From: Candidatus Gottesmanbacteria bacterium
Lineage (GTDB): Bacteria; Patescibacteria; Microgenomatia; 2-02-FULL-39-11
DNA length: 64,000 nt
Assembly: GCA_016186795.1 (NCBI GenBank)
Contig: JACPKY010000002.1
Coordinates: 445,814 to 509,813, forward strand
Direction: 5' to 3'
The position numbers and the translations under genes are program-made. Positions 1 through 9,101 of this stretch are shown piece after piece (the stretch's first letter is position 1; each line of letters starts with the position of its first letter). Below the pieces are notes generated by a model that saw only the letters and a program-made list of their open reading frames with translations, had not been told where the DNA came from and ran no database searches.

Positions 1-42
1 AACAAGAGGTAGAAACACTTGACTTCGTATTGTTTTTTTCAT
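1..42 (-). CDS. Start of an unidentified gene cut by the left window edge
   Basis: An ATG at 42 opens a frame that stays open to the window edge and reads MKKTIRSQVFLPLV. It lies 13 bases downstream of the stop of the epimerase at 56, which fits the tight spacing of this gene cluster. Only 14 residues are visible. The basic start followed by hydrophobic residues could begin a membrane protein or a signal peptide, but no function can be assigned. Confidence 0.4.
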   Translation of the reverse strand, partial: MKKTIRSQVFLPLV

Positions 43-55
43 GTGGCCGAAACCA

Positions 56-1063
56 TTACGATAGGTAATGTTGGAGACAAGAAAGAAAGTACTTTTTGGT
101 TAGAACAAGACCTTCGGAAATCGTAAACGCTGGTTGCCATTTCAGTTCGTGCACAATCTTTCGATTATCTATAATCGCATTTCCTGATTCAATCGCCTTT
201 CTCTCGGAAGACCAAGGAACATGGGCAATACTTCCACCAATATATTGAACGATATACTGAGCAATTTGTCCAACAGCATAGTATTCGCTAGAGCTCACAA
301 AATAAACATTTCCACGACTTTTAGGACTTACAGAGGCTTTTATAAGGGCGCTTACTGCATCCTGAATGTAGATAACAGTTCGTATCTGACTACCTTTCCC
401 AAATACCGTAATTTTTTTCCCGCAAAGTCCTAGTCCAATGAAATAGTTTATGAATCCAAAATCACTACTTTTGATATTTGACCGTGGCCCATAGACATTC
501 GCAAGGCGAAGCACCGTTGCATCTAATTTATATGCATGTGCGTATAAAAGTACATATTTTTCAGAAGCGCATTTATTCGCTGAATAAATATCCAGCGGAA
601 ACTCCGGATGAAGTTCATCGATTTTCTTTGCATGCATTTTCCCGATTTGTGTACTCGTTCCAATTTGAACAAACTTCAATGAAGGGTTTCTCTTTCTTGC
701 TGCATCAAGGAGAGTTATGACTCCCTTACAGTTTACATCAACATCAATAAGAGGTTCCCTCATTGAATCGGGATGAGAAGTATATGCAGCACAATTGAAA
801 AGTATATCCTGTCCATATACTGCTTGAGAAACATCATCGAAATTTCTAATATCTTTTTTCAGAAATTGAATTTTCTTTTCAATTCCGACAATATTATAAA
901 AATTTGCTCCTGAGTGTTTTTCCACACTATCGTAAATAGTAACGCGTGCACCAAGACCCACGCATGTTCGTGCCAAATTACTCCCAATAAATCCCAATCC
1001 ACCAGTAATAAGAATTTTCTTTTTTCCAAGACTAGGAAGTGAGAAAGCTTTTTTTTCGCTCAT
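56..1063 (-). CDS. NAD-dependent sugar epimerase/dehydratase (extended SDR)
   Basis: This 335-residue protein is a cytosolic extended short-chain dehydrogenase/reductase, the family that epimerises, dehydrates or reduces nucleotide-activated sugars. The Rossmann motif GGLGFIG is at residues 21-27 and the catalytic Tyr-x3-Lys pair is YSANK at 160-164, with a Thr-rich stretch (GTST) near 135 in the usual Ser/Thr position. A 16-residue extension precedes the first strand. It is the left-most complete gene of the glycan cluster and sits 21 bases after a GT2 gene. The substrate cannot be read from sequence; it is not close enough to RmlB, GalE or UXS elsewhere in the window for a specific name. 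Confidence 0.8.
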   Translation of the reverse strand: MSEKKAFSLPSLGKKKILITGGLGFIGSNLARTCVGLGARVTIYDSVEKHSGANFYNIVGIEKKIQFLKKDIRNFDDVSQAVYGQDILFNCAAYTSHPDSMREPLIDVDVNCKGVITLLDAARKRNPSLKFVQIGTSTQIGKMHAKKIDELHPEFPLDIYSANKCASEKYVLLYAHAYKLDATVLRLANVYGPRSNIKSSDFGFINYFIGLGLCGKKITVFGKGSQIRTVIYIQDAVSALIKASVSPKSRGNVYFVSSSEYYAVGQIAQYIVQYIGGSIAHVPWSSERKAIESGNAIIDNRKIVHELKWQPAFTISEGLVLTKKYFLSCLQHYLS

Positions 1064-1084
1064 AAATACGTTTATTAACTAGCG

Positions 1085-1882
1085 CTATTTAGCAGGAAAA
1101 AGGCGGTACAGTCTGAGTGCTAGCATATCATGGATCATATGAAGAAAAAGTATCAATCTTGAATGAATATGCTTTTCCAAGATCTTTGAAGACGTCTGAA
1201 ATTGCGTTTCGGGAGAAGAGACGGCTTTTGAGAAAGGATGAACCCTATACGATGCAAGATATGTATCAAGAAATCCCAAGGGATATTTTTTCCAAATGCG
1301 AATCCAGTAGTCAAAATCCATATCATAGTGAAGATTCTCATCAAACAGTCCAATTTTATCCACAATAGAACGCCTCCAAAAGGTAGCAGGTTGAGATATG
1401 TATTGTACGATGTAAAAAGCCCATCTATGGCGAAAGAATTTCAAAAAGCTATTCTTATAGACTGTTATCAATTTTCGGACCTCTTGACCAGTGCTATCAA
1501 CAATATGACATTTTCCCGTCACCCACATGATATGTTTCTCTTTCATAAAAAATACGGCAATGTTATATAAAGCATCTTTTTCAAGATAATCATCGGAATT
1601 GAGATACCCGATAATTTTACCGGAGGTGTTACGAATTCCTTGATTTATCGCATTAGACTGACCTGAATCTTTTTTGGACACATATCGGATTTTGCGTTTA
1701 TACTTTTGGAGAATTTGAAGTGTTTCATCTTGTGATCCTCCATCCAGAATAATATATTCAAGGTTTGGATATTTCTGGGACAAAACTGATTGAATAGTTT
1801 TCTCAATGAATGTACCTTGATTAAAAGACGGTGTAATGAGAGTAATTCGGGGAAATTTATTTCTTGGATTTTTTTGTGTCAT
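1085..1882 (-). CDS. GT2 family glycosyltransferase
   Basis: The protein is a GT-A fold, family 2 glycosyltransferase of about 265 residues, expected to move a sugar from a nucleotide donor to a glycan or lipid-linked acceptor at the inner face of the membrane. It shows the N-terminal strand TLITPSFNQG, the first Asp in ILDGGSQDET, the NSDD metal/donor-binding motif and the acceptor-side block GLFDENLHYDMDFDYW. The longest frame begins at 1936, but that start is deep inside the upstream DUF2304 gene. The ATG at 1882 leaves a 26-base overlap and starts directly before the first strand, so it is preferred. The order GT2-DUF2304-GT2 suggests one transcription unit. Confidence 0.85.
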   Translation of the reverse strand: MTQKNPRNKFPRITLITPSFNQGTFIEKTIQSVLSQKYPNLEYIILDGGSQDETLQILQKYKRKIRYVSKKDSGQSNAINQGIRNTSGKIIGYLNSDDYLEKDALYNIAVFFMKEKHIMWVTGKCHIVDSTGQEVRKLITVYKNSFLKFFRHRWAFYIVQYISQPATFWRRSIVDKIGLFDENLHYDMDFDYWIRIWKKYPLGFLDTYLASYRVHPFSKAVSSPETQFQTSSKILEKHIHSRLILFLHMIHDMLALRLYRLFPAK

Positions 1883-2204
1883 TCTGAAGGGCAATTTGCT
1901 GAACAAGCTTCGTAATTTCATGCCGTATATCTTCAAGAAAGATGTATAAACGAAATACGAGGTAAAAAAGGAGCGCTATTGAAACATACACAACAACATC
2001 TGCACCTCTCCCTATACCAAGTGGTGAGGCTACAAAACTTGTTAGTTCTGGAAAAAGAACAATAATGATCGCGAGCGAAAAAATAGCACTCCAAAAGAAA
2101 AATCCGATGAGCGATAGCTCTCCGCTTCGTAAACGCAAAAATGTGCGGCTCAGCGCAAAAAACAAAAATATCGAGAGAACAAATTGTGTCAGAGTAACAG
2201 ACAT
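1857..2204 (-). CDS. DUF2304 family small membrane protein
   Basis: This 115-residue protein has about three hydrophobic helices (roughly residues 4-22, 33-53 and 66-88) and a charged, Lys-rich C-terminal tail. It matches the DUF2304 pattern, a family almost always encoded beside a DPM1-like GT2 enzyme. Here it lies 3 bases downstream of such a GT2 (2208-2888). Family knowledge suggests, without proof, that it anchors the partner transferase or helps handle the polyprenyl-linked sugar. It overlaps the next GT2 gene by 26 bases, indicating translational coupling. No catalytic motif is visible. Confidence 0.75.
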   Translation of the reverse strand: MSVTLTQFVLSIFLFFALSRTFLRLRSGELSLIGFFFWSAIFSLAIIIVLFPELTSFVASPLGIGRGADVVVYVSIALLFYLVFRLYIFLEDIRHEITKLVQQIALQNDTKKSKK

Positions 2205-2207
2205 ATT

Positions 2208-2888
2208 TTATTTTAAAAGTCGCACGAAAAGTTGCAATAAAACATGGAAGCTATTTGTAAGTTTCTGTCCTTTCTGACGAGAATACTTTGTGTAAATTGC
2301 CTGAATGGGAATTTCAATAAAGCGAAGATGATTCTTGTGAATTTCCTTGAAAAATTCACTCGAAACCTCCATCCCATCTGACTGTATATTTATACGCTCA
2401 ATCGCCTTCTTTGTAAATCCACGAAATCCTGATTGTGAATCTGTGGTCCAAACACCAAAAAGGATATAGGTGATAAAATTAGCAAACCAATTTACTAGAA
2501 AGCGGGAAAAAGTGACAGGTGGAAGTTTTTTCCAACGCGTTGTAATAACAACATCTACGTTGCCTCCGTACAAAAACTTTACAATTGTTGGTATATCTTT
2601 TGGATTATGTTGGCCATCAGCATCAAGTGTCACCAAAAGTTCATATTTTTTGTTCTTCGCATAGGTAAGAATGGTCTTTAACGCTCCTCCAAGTCCTCGA
2701 TTAATAAGATGTCTCAATACGATTGCACCATACGTATGTGAAATTTGTGAAGTTTTATCTGTTGAGCCGTCATCGACAACAAGGATGTCGATTTTACCAG
2801 TTCCACGAATTTTTTTGGGGATAGTTTTAAGAACATCCCCTATCGTGTTGGCCTCATTAAAGGCTGGAATACCAATAAGAAGTCGCAT
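2208..2888 (-). CDS. DPM1-like GT2 (polyprenyl-phosphate sugar synthase)
   Basis: This 226-residue family 2 transferase resembles dolichyl-phosphate mannose synthases: it opens with GIPAFNEANTIGDVL, has VVDDGSTDKT and the metal-binding LDADGQHNP near residue 90, and lacks transmembrane helices. Such enzymes transfer a hexose from a nucleotide sugar to polyprenyl phosphate on the cytosolic face, making the donors used by GT-C enzymes outside. The adjacent DUF2304 gene and the downstream location of a PIG-V-like GT-C gene fit that role. The sugar is unknown. It follows the PIG-V-like gene by 6 bases. Confidence 0.85.
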   Translation of the reverse strand: MRLLIGIPAFNEANTIGDVLKTIPKKIRGTGKIDILVVDDGSTDKTSQISHTYGAIVLRHLINRGLGGALKTILTYAKNKKYELLVTLDADGQHNPKDIPTIVKFLYGGNVDVVITTRWKKLPPVTFSRFLVNWFANFITYILFGVWTTDSQSGFRGFTKKAIERINIQSDGMEVSSEFFKEIHKNHLRFIEIPIQAIYTKYSRQKGQKLTNSFHVLLQLFVRLLK

Positions 2889-2894
2889 AGAGAA

Positions 2895-4127
2895 TTAAGA
2901 TAGCCAATGACCGCGTGTAAATATAATCGTAAATACGGTCAGAAGTATACTACTTAGATACAAAAGAAGCCATTTTAGTTGTTTACTTGGTATGAGCGCA
3001 AGTACGATGTATATTGGGAAAAGAACTAAGACATATCGAGGCATACTAGAAAGTGTTCCAGTAAACGTTGGCATAATAAATGCAATAGTCGAAAAAACCA
3101 CATAAGAGACTCTTACTTTCTTCAAAACAGCAGTCACCAAAAAAAGTATCGTTATTAAACTCATGACGACTTCGATAAGAGCTACCCAAAACATTTCTAC
3201 ATGGGGTGAAATTGTTGTGAGAATCCTAAAATAGCGATAAAAAACTTGCGGTAGAAGTATAAACGTACTTCCACTCCTTTCGGCACCAAAAACACCCTGC
3301 GCATGCCAGAAATAGAGGAGATCTCCATATTCTTTTTGGAGGTAAACCATGTAGAGAGCTAATCCTCCAAGAGATAGAAAAATTGAAAGGAAAATTAGTT
3401 CCGGTCGACCAAATTGAATTATGTGTTTCCGTATACGATTTGCGCCCGAAAATAAATTCTTCCCCACCGTCATAAACCATGACGATCTTTTATACTGAAA
3501 ATACCATTCAATAAGGAGTGCCGGCAGAAGTGCAACAGCAACAATTCTCGTTGCTGAGGAAATTGCAGCAAACAAAATTGCCAATGCCCACTTTTTTTTT
3601 CGAGCAAAATAGAAGGATGAAAGAATAAGAAAAAGAAATAAGCTCTCGTTATAAATACTGCCGAAATAGAAGGATGTGGGGAAAAGGATCATGAACCCGA
3701 TTGCCCATAATACAGTATTTTTGCCATAATCCAACAAAAGGAGTTTATGAAACATAATTACCGAAAGAGTGAAAAATACGAAAGAAATAATAAGAGCAAC
3801 AACAATTGGAGGAAACGGTAGCAAAGTATAGAAAAATCGAATTAAAAGAGGATAAAAAGGAAAAAATGCCTGAGTGAACTGCGCAACATACCCATTTAAT
3901 GCAATATTGAGATAATGGACGCCATCAAAGTTGCCAAATGTCCAGACAAATTCGGGAAGTCCTGATGGTTTTAGAAAAATATCTGAGTATGGAAATGATG
4001 GAGAGTACCGGAAAAATTTTGATCCAATCCAAGATATAACAAATAAACTAAAACGCCAAAATATGCACATCGCAAGTAGAAGTGAAATTCTTTCATAGAA
4101 TCGGGACGTTTCGGAGGATTTACCCAT
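2895..4127 (-). CDS. PIG-V-like polyprenyl-phosphate-dependent mannosyltransferase (GT-C)
   Basis: This 410-residue protein has around ten membrane segments and resembles the PIG-V/GPI mannosyltransferase 2 group of GT-C enzymes. The first outer loop carries FGNFDGVHYLNIALNGY, corresponding to the conserved Trp/Phe-x-x-(W/F)-D-x-x-x-Tyr loop with the catalytic Asp, and a later PRYVLVLFPIY segment matches the family C-terminal pattern. It would transfer a sugar, plausibly mannose, from a polyprenyl phosphate carrier to an extracellular acceptor. It overlaps the upstream GT4 gene by 8 bases. A second, partial member of the same group is at the right edge of the window. Confidence 0.75.
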   Translation of the reverse strand: MGKSSETSRFYERISLLLAMCIFWRFSLFVISWIGSKFFRYSPSFPYSDIFLKPSGLPEFVWTFGNFDGVHYLNIALNGYVAQFTQAFFPFYPLLIRFFYTLLPFPPIVVALIISFVFFTLSVIMFHKLLLLDYGKNTVLWAIGFMILFPTSFYFGSIYNESLFLFLILSSFYFARKKKWALAILFAAISSATRIVAVALLPALLIEWYFQYKRSSWFMTVGKNLFSGANRIRKHIIQFGRPELIFLSIFLSLGGLALYMVYLQKEYGDLLYFWHAQGVFGAERSGSTFILLPQVFYRYFRILTTISPHVEMFWVALIEVVMSLITILFLVTAVLKKVRVSYVVFSTIAFIMPTFTGTLSSMPRYVLVLFPIYIVLALIPSKQLKWLLLYLSSILLTVFTIIFTRGHWLS

Positions 4128-5181
4128 GATGTTGCGCCTTAAGAATCGAATACCAGAGTTTGTAAAAATTGCTAGCGGTACTTTCCCACGTGAATTTCCT
4201 AAATCTCTCTCTACCCTTTAGAATTAATCTCTCTTGAAGCTTCTTGTCGTGGAAGAGCCGCATGATTGCACGAGCAATTTCATCCGTATCATAAGGATTG
4301 ACAAAAAGTGCAGCGCTACCTGCAATTTCAGGAATACTTGTTGTACGTGAGGCAACGACAGGAATTCCACAGGCCATAGCTTCGAGAACTGGAAGACCAA
4401 ATCCTTCCGCAAAGGATGGTTGAACGTACATCGTTGCAAGATTATAGAGGTGAACAAGTTCGGTATTTGGAAGAAATCCAAACATGGTAACATGCTTATT
4501 TAGTCCAAGGATATAAATTGTGTTTTTTATGTTTTCTAATTCACGACTTTTATCTATAAATCCACTTCCAGCAAGTACAAGGTTTATAGATGGATCGTGC
4601 ACTGATACCTTCTTAAACGATTCTATAAGTCCGACAACATTTTTGTTGTAATTTACGTCTCCAACGTACAGGATAAAATTATCAGGAAGATTCAATTTCT
4701 GCTTGGTATTTTTAAGTAGCGCCGTAGATGAAACTTTATGAAAGGTTCGTGCTACTCCAGGGTAAATGACATGAATCTTCACTCCTTTGCCACAAAATTT
4801 CTGAATACTTTTTTTCGAACTGGTTGAATCAGTAACTATTGCGGAGGAACCAAAGAGAGAAAGCCGTTGTATTTGCCACTTTACCAACCCACGGATTCCA
4901 ATAGGAAACTTATCTGGAAATTCAAGAGGAATAAGATCATGAACGGTCACTGTTGCTGGCTTAACTTTAACGAGTGGCAACGTTAAAAAGAAGGGATCAA
5001 AATACGGATAGTGGACTAATTGAGAAGAACCGTACGCATGACCATAACCTGTTATCTGAACATCTAGAAGTTCATTTTTTCTAAGCGCAGCAATAAGATT
5101 TTCCGTATAACTACCTACTCCTCGTTTTGCATGTCCGGAAAGAGGAGGAAAAACTACCGCGATACGCAATTTTCCGCCCAT
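4120..5181 (-). CDS. GT4 family glycosyltransferase
   Basis: This is a 353-residue GT-B fold, family 4 (Glycos_transf_1) enzyme that would use a nucleotide sugar in the cytosol with retention of configuration. The N-terminal Gly-rich acceptor loop GHAKRGVGSYTENL is present. The donor-binding E-x7-E motif is EGFGLPVLE, followed by AMACGIPVVASRTTSIPEI, which is standard for the family. It is framed by GT2 genes, sharing one base with 5181-5960 upstream and 8 bases with the PIG-V-like gene downstream. Mannosyl- or rhamnosyltransferases of this type are common in O-glycan clusters; the actual sugar is unknown. Confidence 0.9.
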   Translation of the reverse strand: MGGKLRIAVVFPPLSGHAKRGVGSYTENLIAALRKNELLDVQITGYGHAYGSSQLVHYPYFDPFFLTLPLVKVKPATVTVHDLIPLEFPDKFPIGIRGLVKWQIQRLSLFGSSAIVTDSTSSKKSIQKFCGKGVKIHVIYPGVARTFHKVSSTALLKNTKQKLNLPDNFILYVGDVNYNKNVVGLIESFKKVSVHDPSINLVLAGSGFIDKSRELENIKNTIYILGLNKHVTMFGFLPNTELVHLYNLATMYVQPSFAEGFGLPVLEAMACGIPVVASRTTSIPEIAGSAALFVNPYDTDEIARAIMRLFHDKKLQERLILKGRERFRKFTWESTASNFYKLWYSILKAQHHG

Positions 5182-5960
5182 TACGTTTTTAAATCTTTGA
5201 TACTCACTTTATTCTCCCAATATTTCACAAAAGCAACAGGAAATCGTAAAGAGGAAAAGATTGAAAAAAGAAAACCGGCAAATCCATCCATAAAGCCTTT
5301 GTGGCGAACATACGTTTTCACAAACCAAACGATCGGCTTTATCACGCAGTAAGAAATAATTTCTCTTATACCAGTATCGACTTTTCTCTCGCTAAGTTCC
5401 TGAGCCAGTATTGAAGTGTAACGATCAAAGTGAGAAAGATAATGAGAAAAATTTGGGTATGGATAGTGGTAGAGAGAATTTTTTAAATAGGAAGTATCAC
5501 CAGAAACCACAGCCTGCTCATGAACGCTCTTGCAAGGAAGTTTACCTGACCCGTTTCGATAAAGCCGAAGGGTATAATCCGGATATTGCCCTCCTTTTTG
5601 TAAAAACTTCCCGAGGAAATAGTTCCTTCGCGACATCCAGTAACCGGCAAAATTTCCTTCCTCTGGTAAACTTTGAATTTCTTGCCGGAGTTCCTTTGAT
5701 ACAACTTCATCAGCATCGAGTTGCAGAATCCATTTTTTGGTACAGTGATCAATTGCTATCTGTTTATTAATATGGAACATTTTCCGATTATCAGCGTGAA
5801 GAATTTTGGCTTTGTATTTTTTTGCAATATCAACACTTCTATCAGTTGATGCTCCATCGGCAATAACAATTTCCTCAACGAGAGACTTAACACTGTCAAG
5901 AGCACGAGTTAGATTTTCCTCCTCATTATGAATCGCCATCGCTAGAGAAATACTTTTCAT
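5181..5960 (-). CDS. WaaE/KdtX-like GT2 glycosyltransferase
   Basis: This 259-residue GT2 protein has the layout of the WaaE/KdtX group: start LAMAIHNEEENLTRALDSV, a short GASTDRS Asp block, a central LQLDADEVVSKEL metal site and an ExxH-like CKSVHEQAVV segment. The C-terminus is basic and amphipathic (FVKTYVRHKGFMDG), probably membrane-associating. Two more proteins of this kind are encoded at 25760-26524 and 27411-28310. Family members add a sugar to a lipid-linked core in the cytosol. Its stop shares a base with the ATG of the following GT4 gene. Confidence 0.85.
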   Translation of the reverse strand: MKSISLAMAIHNEEENLTRALDSVKSLVEEIVIADGASTDRSVDIAKKYKAKILHADNRKMFHINKQIAIDHCTKKWILQLDADEVVSKELRQEIQSLPEEGNFAGYWMSRRNYFLGKFLQKGGQYPDYTLRLYRNGSGKLPCKSVHEQAVVSGDTSYLKNSLYHYPYPNFSHYLSHFDRYTSILAQELSERKVDTGIREIISYCVIKPIVWFVKTYVRHKGFMDGFAGFLFSIFSSLRFPVAFVKYWENKVSIKDLKT

Positions 5961-5971
5961 ATGATAAACTT

Positions 5972-6694
5972 TTACATCTTCAATGATCGAAAAAGTGAAA
6001 GTAAGGTCATAATACCGTAGCGCACCGACCGAGGAAAGTTTATAGAAGAAGCCTGGGGAAAATAACGTACTGGAACTGCGATCTCACCAATTCGGAAACC
6101 CTTCTTATGAGCCACAATCAGTATCTCCTGATCAAAAACAAAATCGTTCGAAAAAGAATGGAAAGGAATTTTTGTTAAGACTTCACGAGTAAATGCTCGA
6201 AACCCTGTATGATACTCTGAAAGGTTTAGCCCAAGTATGATATTTTCAAGAAGCGTTAGAAATCTATTACTTACGTATTTATAAAACGGCATACCCCCAG
6301 AAAGAGCTTCTTTCCGGCTTCGAATCCTACTTCCAAGCATTATATCGTATCGCCCCTCTCGGATTGGTTGAATAAGATAACCAGTCAGTGTCGCGTCATA
6401 CTGATAATCCGGGTGAATCATAACAATGATATCTCCACCTCGTTTCAGTGCCTGGGTATAACAGGTTTTTTGATTCCCTCCGTATCCAAGATTTTTTCCA
6501 TGTACAAATACATCGAGTCCAAGTTTTTGGGAAATCGTAACCGTATCATCCTGACTATCATCATCTACAATGATAACTTCATCCACGATTCCTTTTGGAA
6601 TATCACGATATGTTTTCTCAAGAGTCTTTGCCGCATTGTACGCAGGCATAACGACGATTACTTTTGGCTTCCGCGTATTATGAAGTCTTTTCAT
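5972..6694 (-). CDS. DPM1-like GT2 glycosyltransferase
   Basis: The protein is a 240-residue GT2 enzyme of the polyprenyl-phosphate sugar synthase type: VVMPAYNAAKTLEKTYRDIP at the start, VDDDSQDDT, then a HPDYQYD block in place of the usual DxD, which is typical of this subgroup, and an NDFVFDQEIL acceptor motif. No transmembrane helix is seen. The longest frame starts at 6718, 41 bases inside the FAD oxidoreductase gene; the ATG at 6694 cuts this to 17 bases and is preferred. It probably loads a sugar onto polyprenyl phosphate for a GT-C enzyme nearby. Confidence 0.85.
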   Translation of the reverse strand: MKRLHNTRKPKVIVVMPAYNAAKTLEKTYRDIPKGIVDEVIIVDDDSQDDTVTISQKLGLDVFVHGKNLGYGGNQKTCYTQALKRGGDIIVMIHPDYQYDATLTGYLIQPIREGRYDIMLGSRIRSRKEALSGGMPFYKYVSNRFLTLLENIILGLNLSEYHTGFRAFTREVLTKIPFHSFSNDFVFDQEILIVAHKKGFRIGEIAVPVRYFPQASSINFPRSVRYGIMTLLSLFRSLKM

Positions 6695-8147
6695 TTTCAA
6701 GCTTTTTATCCTCAACATTTTCTATTTTCTTTTCCTCGAGATATTCCCGCTCAATATTGACAGATTCAACATCGTAAAGTTTTCTCCCTTTTATAATGTT
6801 CCAGGCTGCGTAAAGACCCATTTCTATGGAATGGTCCATATTGTTATATCGGAATGTTCCATTCCTCCCAATAAGTTGTAAATTCTTAAATCTTTTCAAA
6901 AAAAGTTTAATCTCTTTGACATCTTGTCTGTATCCAATATGATAGACCGGATACTCCTTCGGTACTCTGTGAACATACCCTCTGATAATATCGCGATCAT
7001 CGATGAGATGGAATTCTTCAATATATGATCGGGAAACCAGTTTAATTATTTCTTTATCAGATTTTCGCCAGAGTCTATCTCCTTCATTACAGGCTATTTC
7101 AAATACAAGTGACGTAGTCCCTTTTGGAGAAAGACCATCGCTCCAATTATCCATTTCCATCACTCGCATGAATGGAATTTCTTTGGGATGAACATAGATC
7201 CACGTATCGGGAGTAATATGGGTTTTTTTTACAAAAAGTGCAACTTGAAGTTCGTCGCGATAGCGAAGTTTATGGGCTAACTGCAAGATACGTTCATCAA
7301 TCAAAGGTGTGAGTGCTAAACAGAAATCGTTTATCGGAATACTTGAGATGACAAAATCGGCTTCATACCGTTTCATCCCCTTTTTATGCTTTACTCCTAT
7401 TGCCGTAATTTTTTTCCCATCGTGAAATATTTTGGTAACATCGGCTAAAGTATGAATTACTCCTTTATACTCCTTCATCTCGCTTGCTAATTTTTCAGCA
7501 ATTCTCCCTACCCCATCTTTTGGATAAGAAAACTCATCAACGAGAGAAACTACAGTACCACTTTTGAAAAAAATATCCTTGAGTATTGTCAAAATATTTA
7601 ACCCTCTCGTCCTTTGCCCTACCCAATCGACGCTAATTTGAATACATTTCTCACCCCATAATTTTTCGCTGTATCTTTGGAAAAATGTTTTATAGAGAGT
7701 TTGGCCAAACTGATTGATATAGCCATCTTCAAGGGTAACTAACTTCCTTTTGAAAAGTCTTGCTCTTAAACGAGCCCGTGTATAGTCGAAAACAGCCATG
7801 AAAGCGCGGGCAATTCCAATTCCAAAAAGGGCATTCAAAAGTTTAATTGGATAGTAAAAAAATTTACCGTCAAAATAGATCCTAGTAAGTCTCGGAACTT
7901 TTATAACCTCCGGACCTAAAAGTTTCAGCATCCAATCATTCACCATATTACTCTTGGTATACCAACGATGTGGTCCGGTATCGAAACGAAATCCCCCCAC
8001 ATTGATCGTCCTGGCAAGACCTCCAACTTCATTCCATTTCTCGAACACTTCAACTGATTTATTCGCCTTTGCCAGTTCAAATCCTGCCGCAAGCCCTGCA
8101 AGTCCCCCACCAAGAATAAGAATTTTCCCTCGTTTACTCTTCTTCAT
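6678..8147 (-). CDS. FAD-dependent NAD(P)-binding oxidoreductase, UDP-galactopyranose mutase/amine oxidase-like
   Basis: This 489-residue flavoprotein begins with a dinucleotide-binding fold, ILGGGLAGLAAGFELAKAN, followed by EVGGLARTINVGGFRFDTGPH, the ribityl/phosphate-contacting pattern of the protoporphyrinogen oxidase/amine oxidase superfamily. The segment YSEKLWGEKC and an N-terminal GPHRWYTKS are characteristic of a subgroup found in polysaccharide clusters and annotated as UDP-galactopyranose mutase-like or protoporphyrinogen oxidase-like. The neighbouring GalE-like epimerase gene (14-base overlap) supports a sugar-nucleotide role, perhaps forming a furanose, but this is inference. The C-terminus is Lys/Glu-rich and overlaps the next GT2 gene. 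Confidence 0.7.
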   Translation of the reverse strand: MKKSKRGKILILGGGLAGLAAGFELAKANKSVEVFEKWNEVGGLARTINVGGFRFDTGPHRWYTKSNMVNDWMLKLLGPEVIKVPRLTRIYFDGKFFYYPIKLLNALFGIGIARAFMAVFDYTRARLRARLFKRKLVTLEDGYINQFGQTLYKTFFQRYSEKLWGEKCIQISVDWVGQRTRGLNILTILKDIFFKSGTVVSLVDEFSYPKDGVGRIAEKLASEMKEYKGVIHTLADVTKIFHDGKKITAIGVKHKKGMKRYEADFVISSIPINDFCLALTPLIDERILQLAHKLRYRDELQVALFVKKTHITPDTWIYVHPKEIPFMRVMEMDNWSDGLSPKGTTSLVFEIACNEGDRLWRKSDKEIIKLVSRSYIEEFHLIDDRDIIRGYVHRVPKEYPVYHIGYRQDVKEIKLFLKRFKNLQLIGRNGTFRYNNMDHSIEMGLYAAWNIIKGRKLYDVESVNIEREYLEEKKIENVEDKKLENEKTS

Positions 8148-9066
8148 ATGACATGAAATACTCTCGAGTTAGACTTAGTCCCTTTTGTAAATCAATTTTT
8201 GGTTCCCACTTCAATACCCTCTTTGCCAACCTTCTATCCAAACAACTCCTATGCTGTTCTCCTTCCTTTGGAGACTTATGTTCGGCGGGAAGATTCGTTC
8301 CGTAGATGCTTTGGATACCTGAGGCTAATGCATTTACATCTGTCTCGATTCCAGTTCCTATATTGACAAACCCTGCGAAAGAAGATGTCAGCGCAGAAAC
8401 ATTTGCTTCAACAACATCACTTACATATACATAGTCACGCGTTTGTTTTCCATCACCGTTAATTTGTGGTGGGAGATTTTTTCGGATTCGCAAATTAAAT
8501 ATAGCAACAACTCCTGCCTCACCATGCGGATTTTGCCGTGGGCCATAAACATTGGCATAGCGTAGTGCAACAAATGGAATTTGATAATTTCTGTAGTAAT
8601 AATTGAGGTATTTTTCACTGGAAAGTTTGGAAATACCATATGGAGATAATGGAAAAAGTGGCTGATATGTCTCTGGAGTAGGGATCAAATCTGTATCCCC
8701 ATAAATAACACCACCTGAGGAGGCAAAAATTATCTTTGCAACTTTTATCTCTTTCGACACCTCAAGAATGTGTAAAAGACCGATGATATTTGCTTTCGCA
8801 TCAAAAACTGGATCAGTCACGGAATGGCGAACACTTATCTGCGCTGCATGATGGTTGATAACGTCAGGATGCTCTTTTTTTATAATATCGTTGATTTTCC
8901 CTCGATCCTCTATATCAACTTCATAGAAAACTGCTTTTGGGTTAACAAATTTTTTCGTGCCACTTGATAGATTATCCACGACAACAACATCATGTTCTAA
9001 TTGAATGAACCTATCTACAATATGGGAGGCTATAAATCCAGCCCCCCCGGTCACCAGAATTTTCAT
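8134..9066 (-). CDS. UDP-glucose 4-epimerase-like SDR
   Basis: A 310-residue extended SDR with GGAGFIASHIVDRF at the N-terminus, the NHHAAQISVRHSVTDP cofactor block, the serine-rich SSGGVIYGD and the catalytic Y-x3-K as YGISK. The motif LRYANVYGPRQNPHGEAGVV is the family signature for GalE-type epimerases, so interconversion of UDP-hexoses at C4 is the best guess. It ends inside the FAD oxidoreductase start (14 bases), which suggests coupled synthesis of a galactose-type donor. A promoter-like sequence sits directly before its ATG (see 9073-9101). Confidence 0.8.
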   Translation of the reverse strand: MKILVTGGAGFIASHIVDRFIQLEHDVVVVDNLSSGTKKFVNPKAVFYEVDIEDRGKINDIIKKEHPDVINHHAAQISVRHSVTDPVFDAKANIIGLLHILEVSKEIKVAKIIFASSGGVIYGDTDLIPTPETYQPLFPLSPYGISKLSSEKYLNYYYRNYQIPFVALRYANVYGPRQNPHGEAGVVAIFNLRIRKNLPPQINGDGKQTRDYVYVSDVVEANVSALTSSFAGFVNIGTGIETDVNALASGIQSIYGTNLPAEHKSPKEGEQHRSCLDRRLAKRVLKWEPKIDLQKGLSLTREYFMSYEEE

Positions 9067-9072
9067 ATACGT

Positions 9073-9101
9073 ATTTTATCTTGCCACAATGCGCATCGCA
9101 A
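9073..9101 (-). promoter_or_regulatory. Candidate promoter with start site at the ATG of the GalE-like gene
   Basis: On the minus strand TTGCGA (9096-9101) and TAAAAT (9073-9078) are separated by 17 bases. The -10 box ends 6 bases before the ATG at 9066, so a normal start site would give a leaderless or nearly leaderless message. It overlaps the stop of the upstream gene, so chance matching cannot be excluded. Confidence 0.35.
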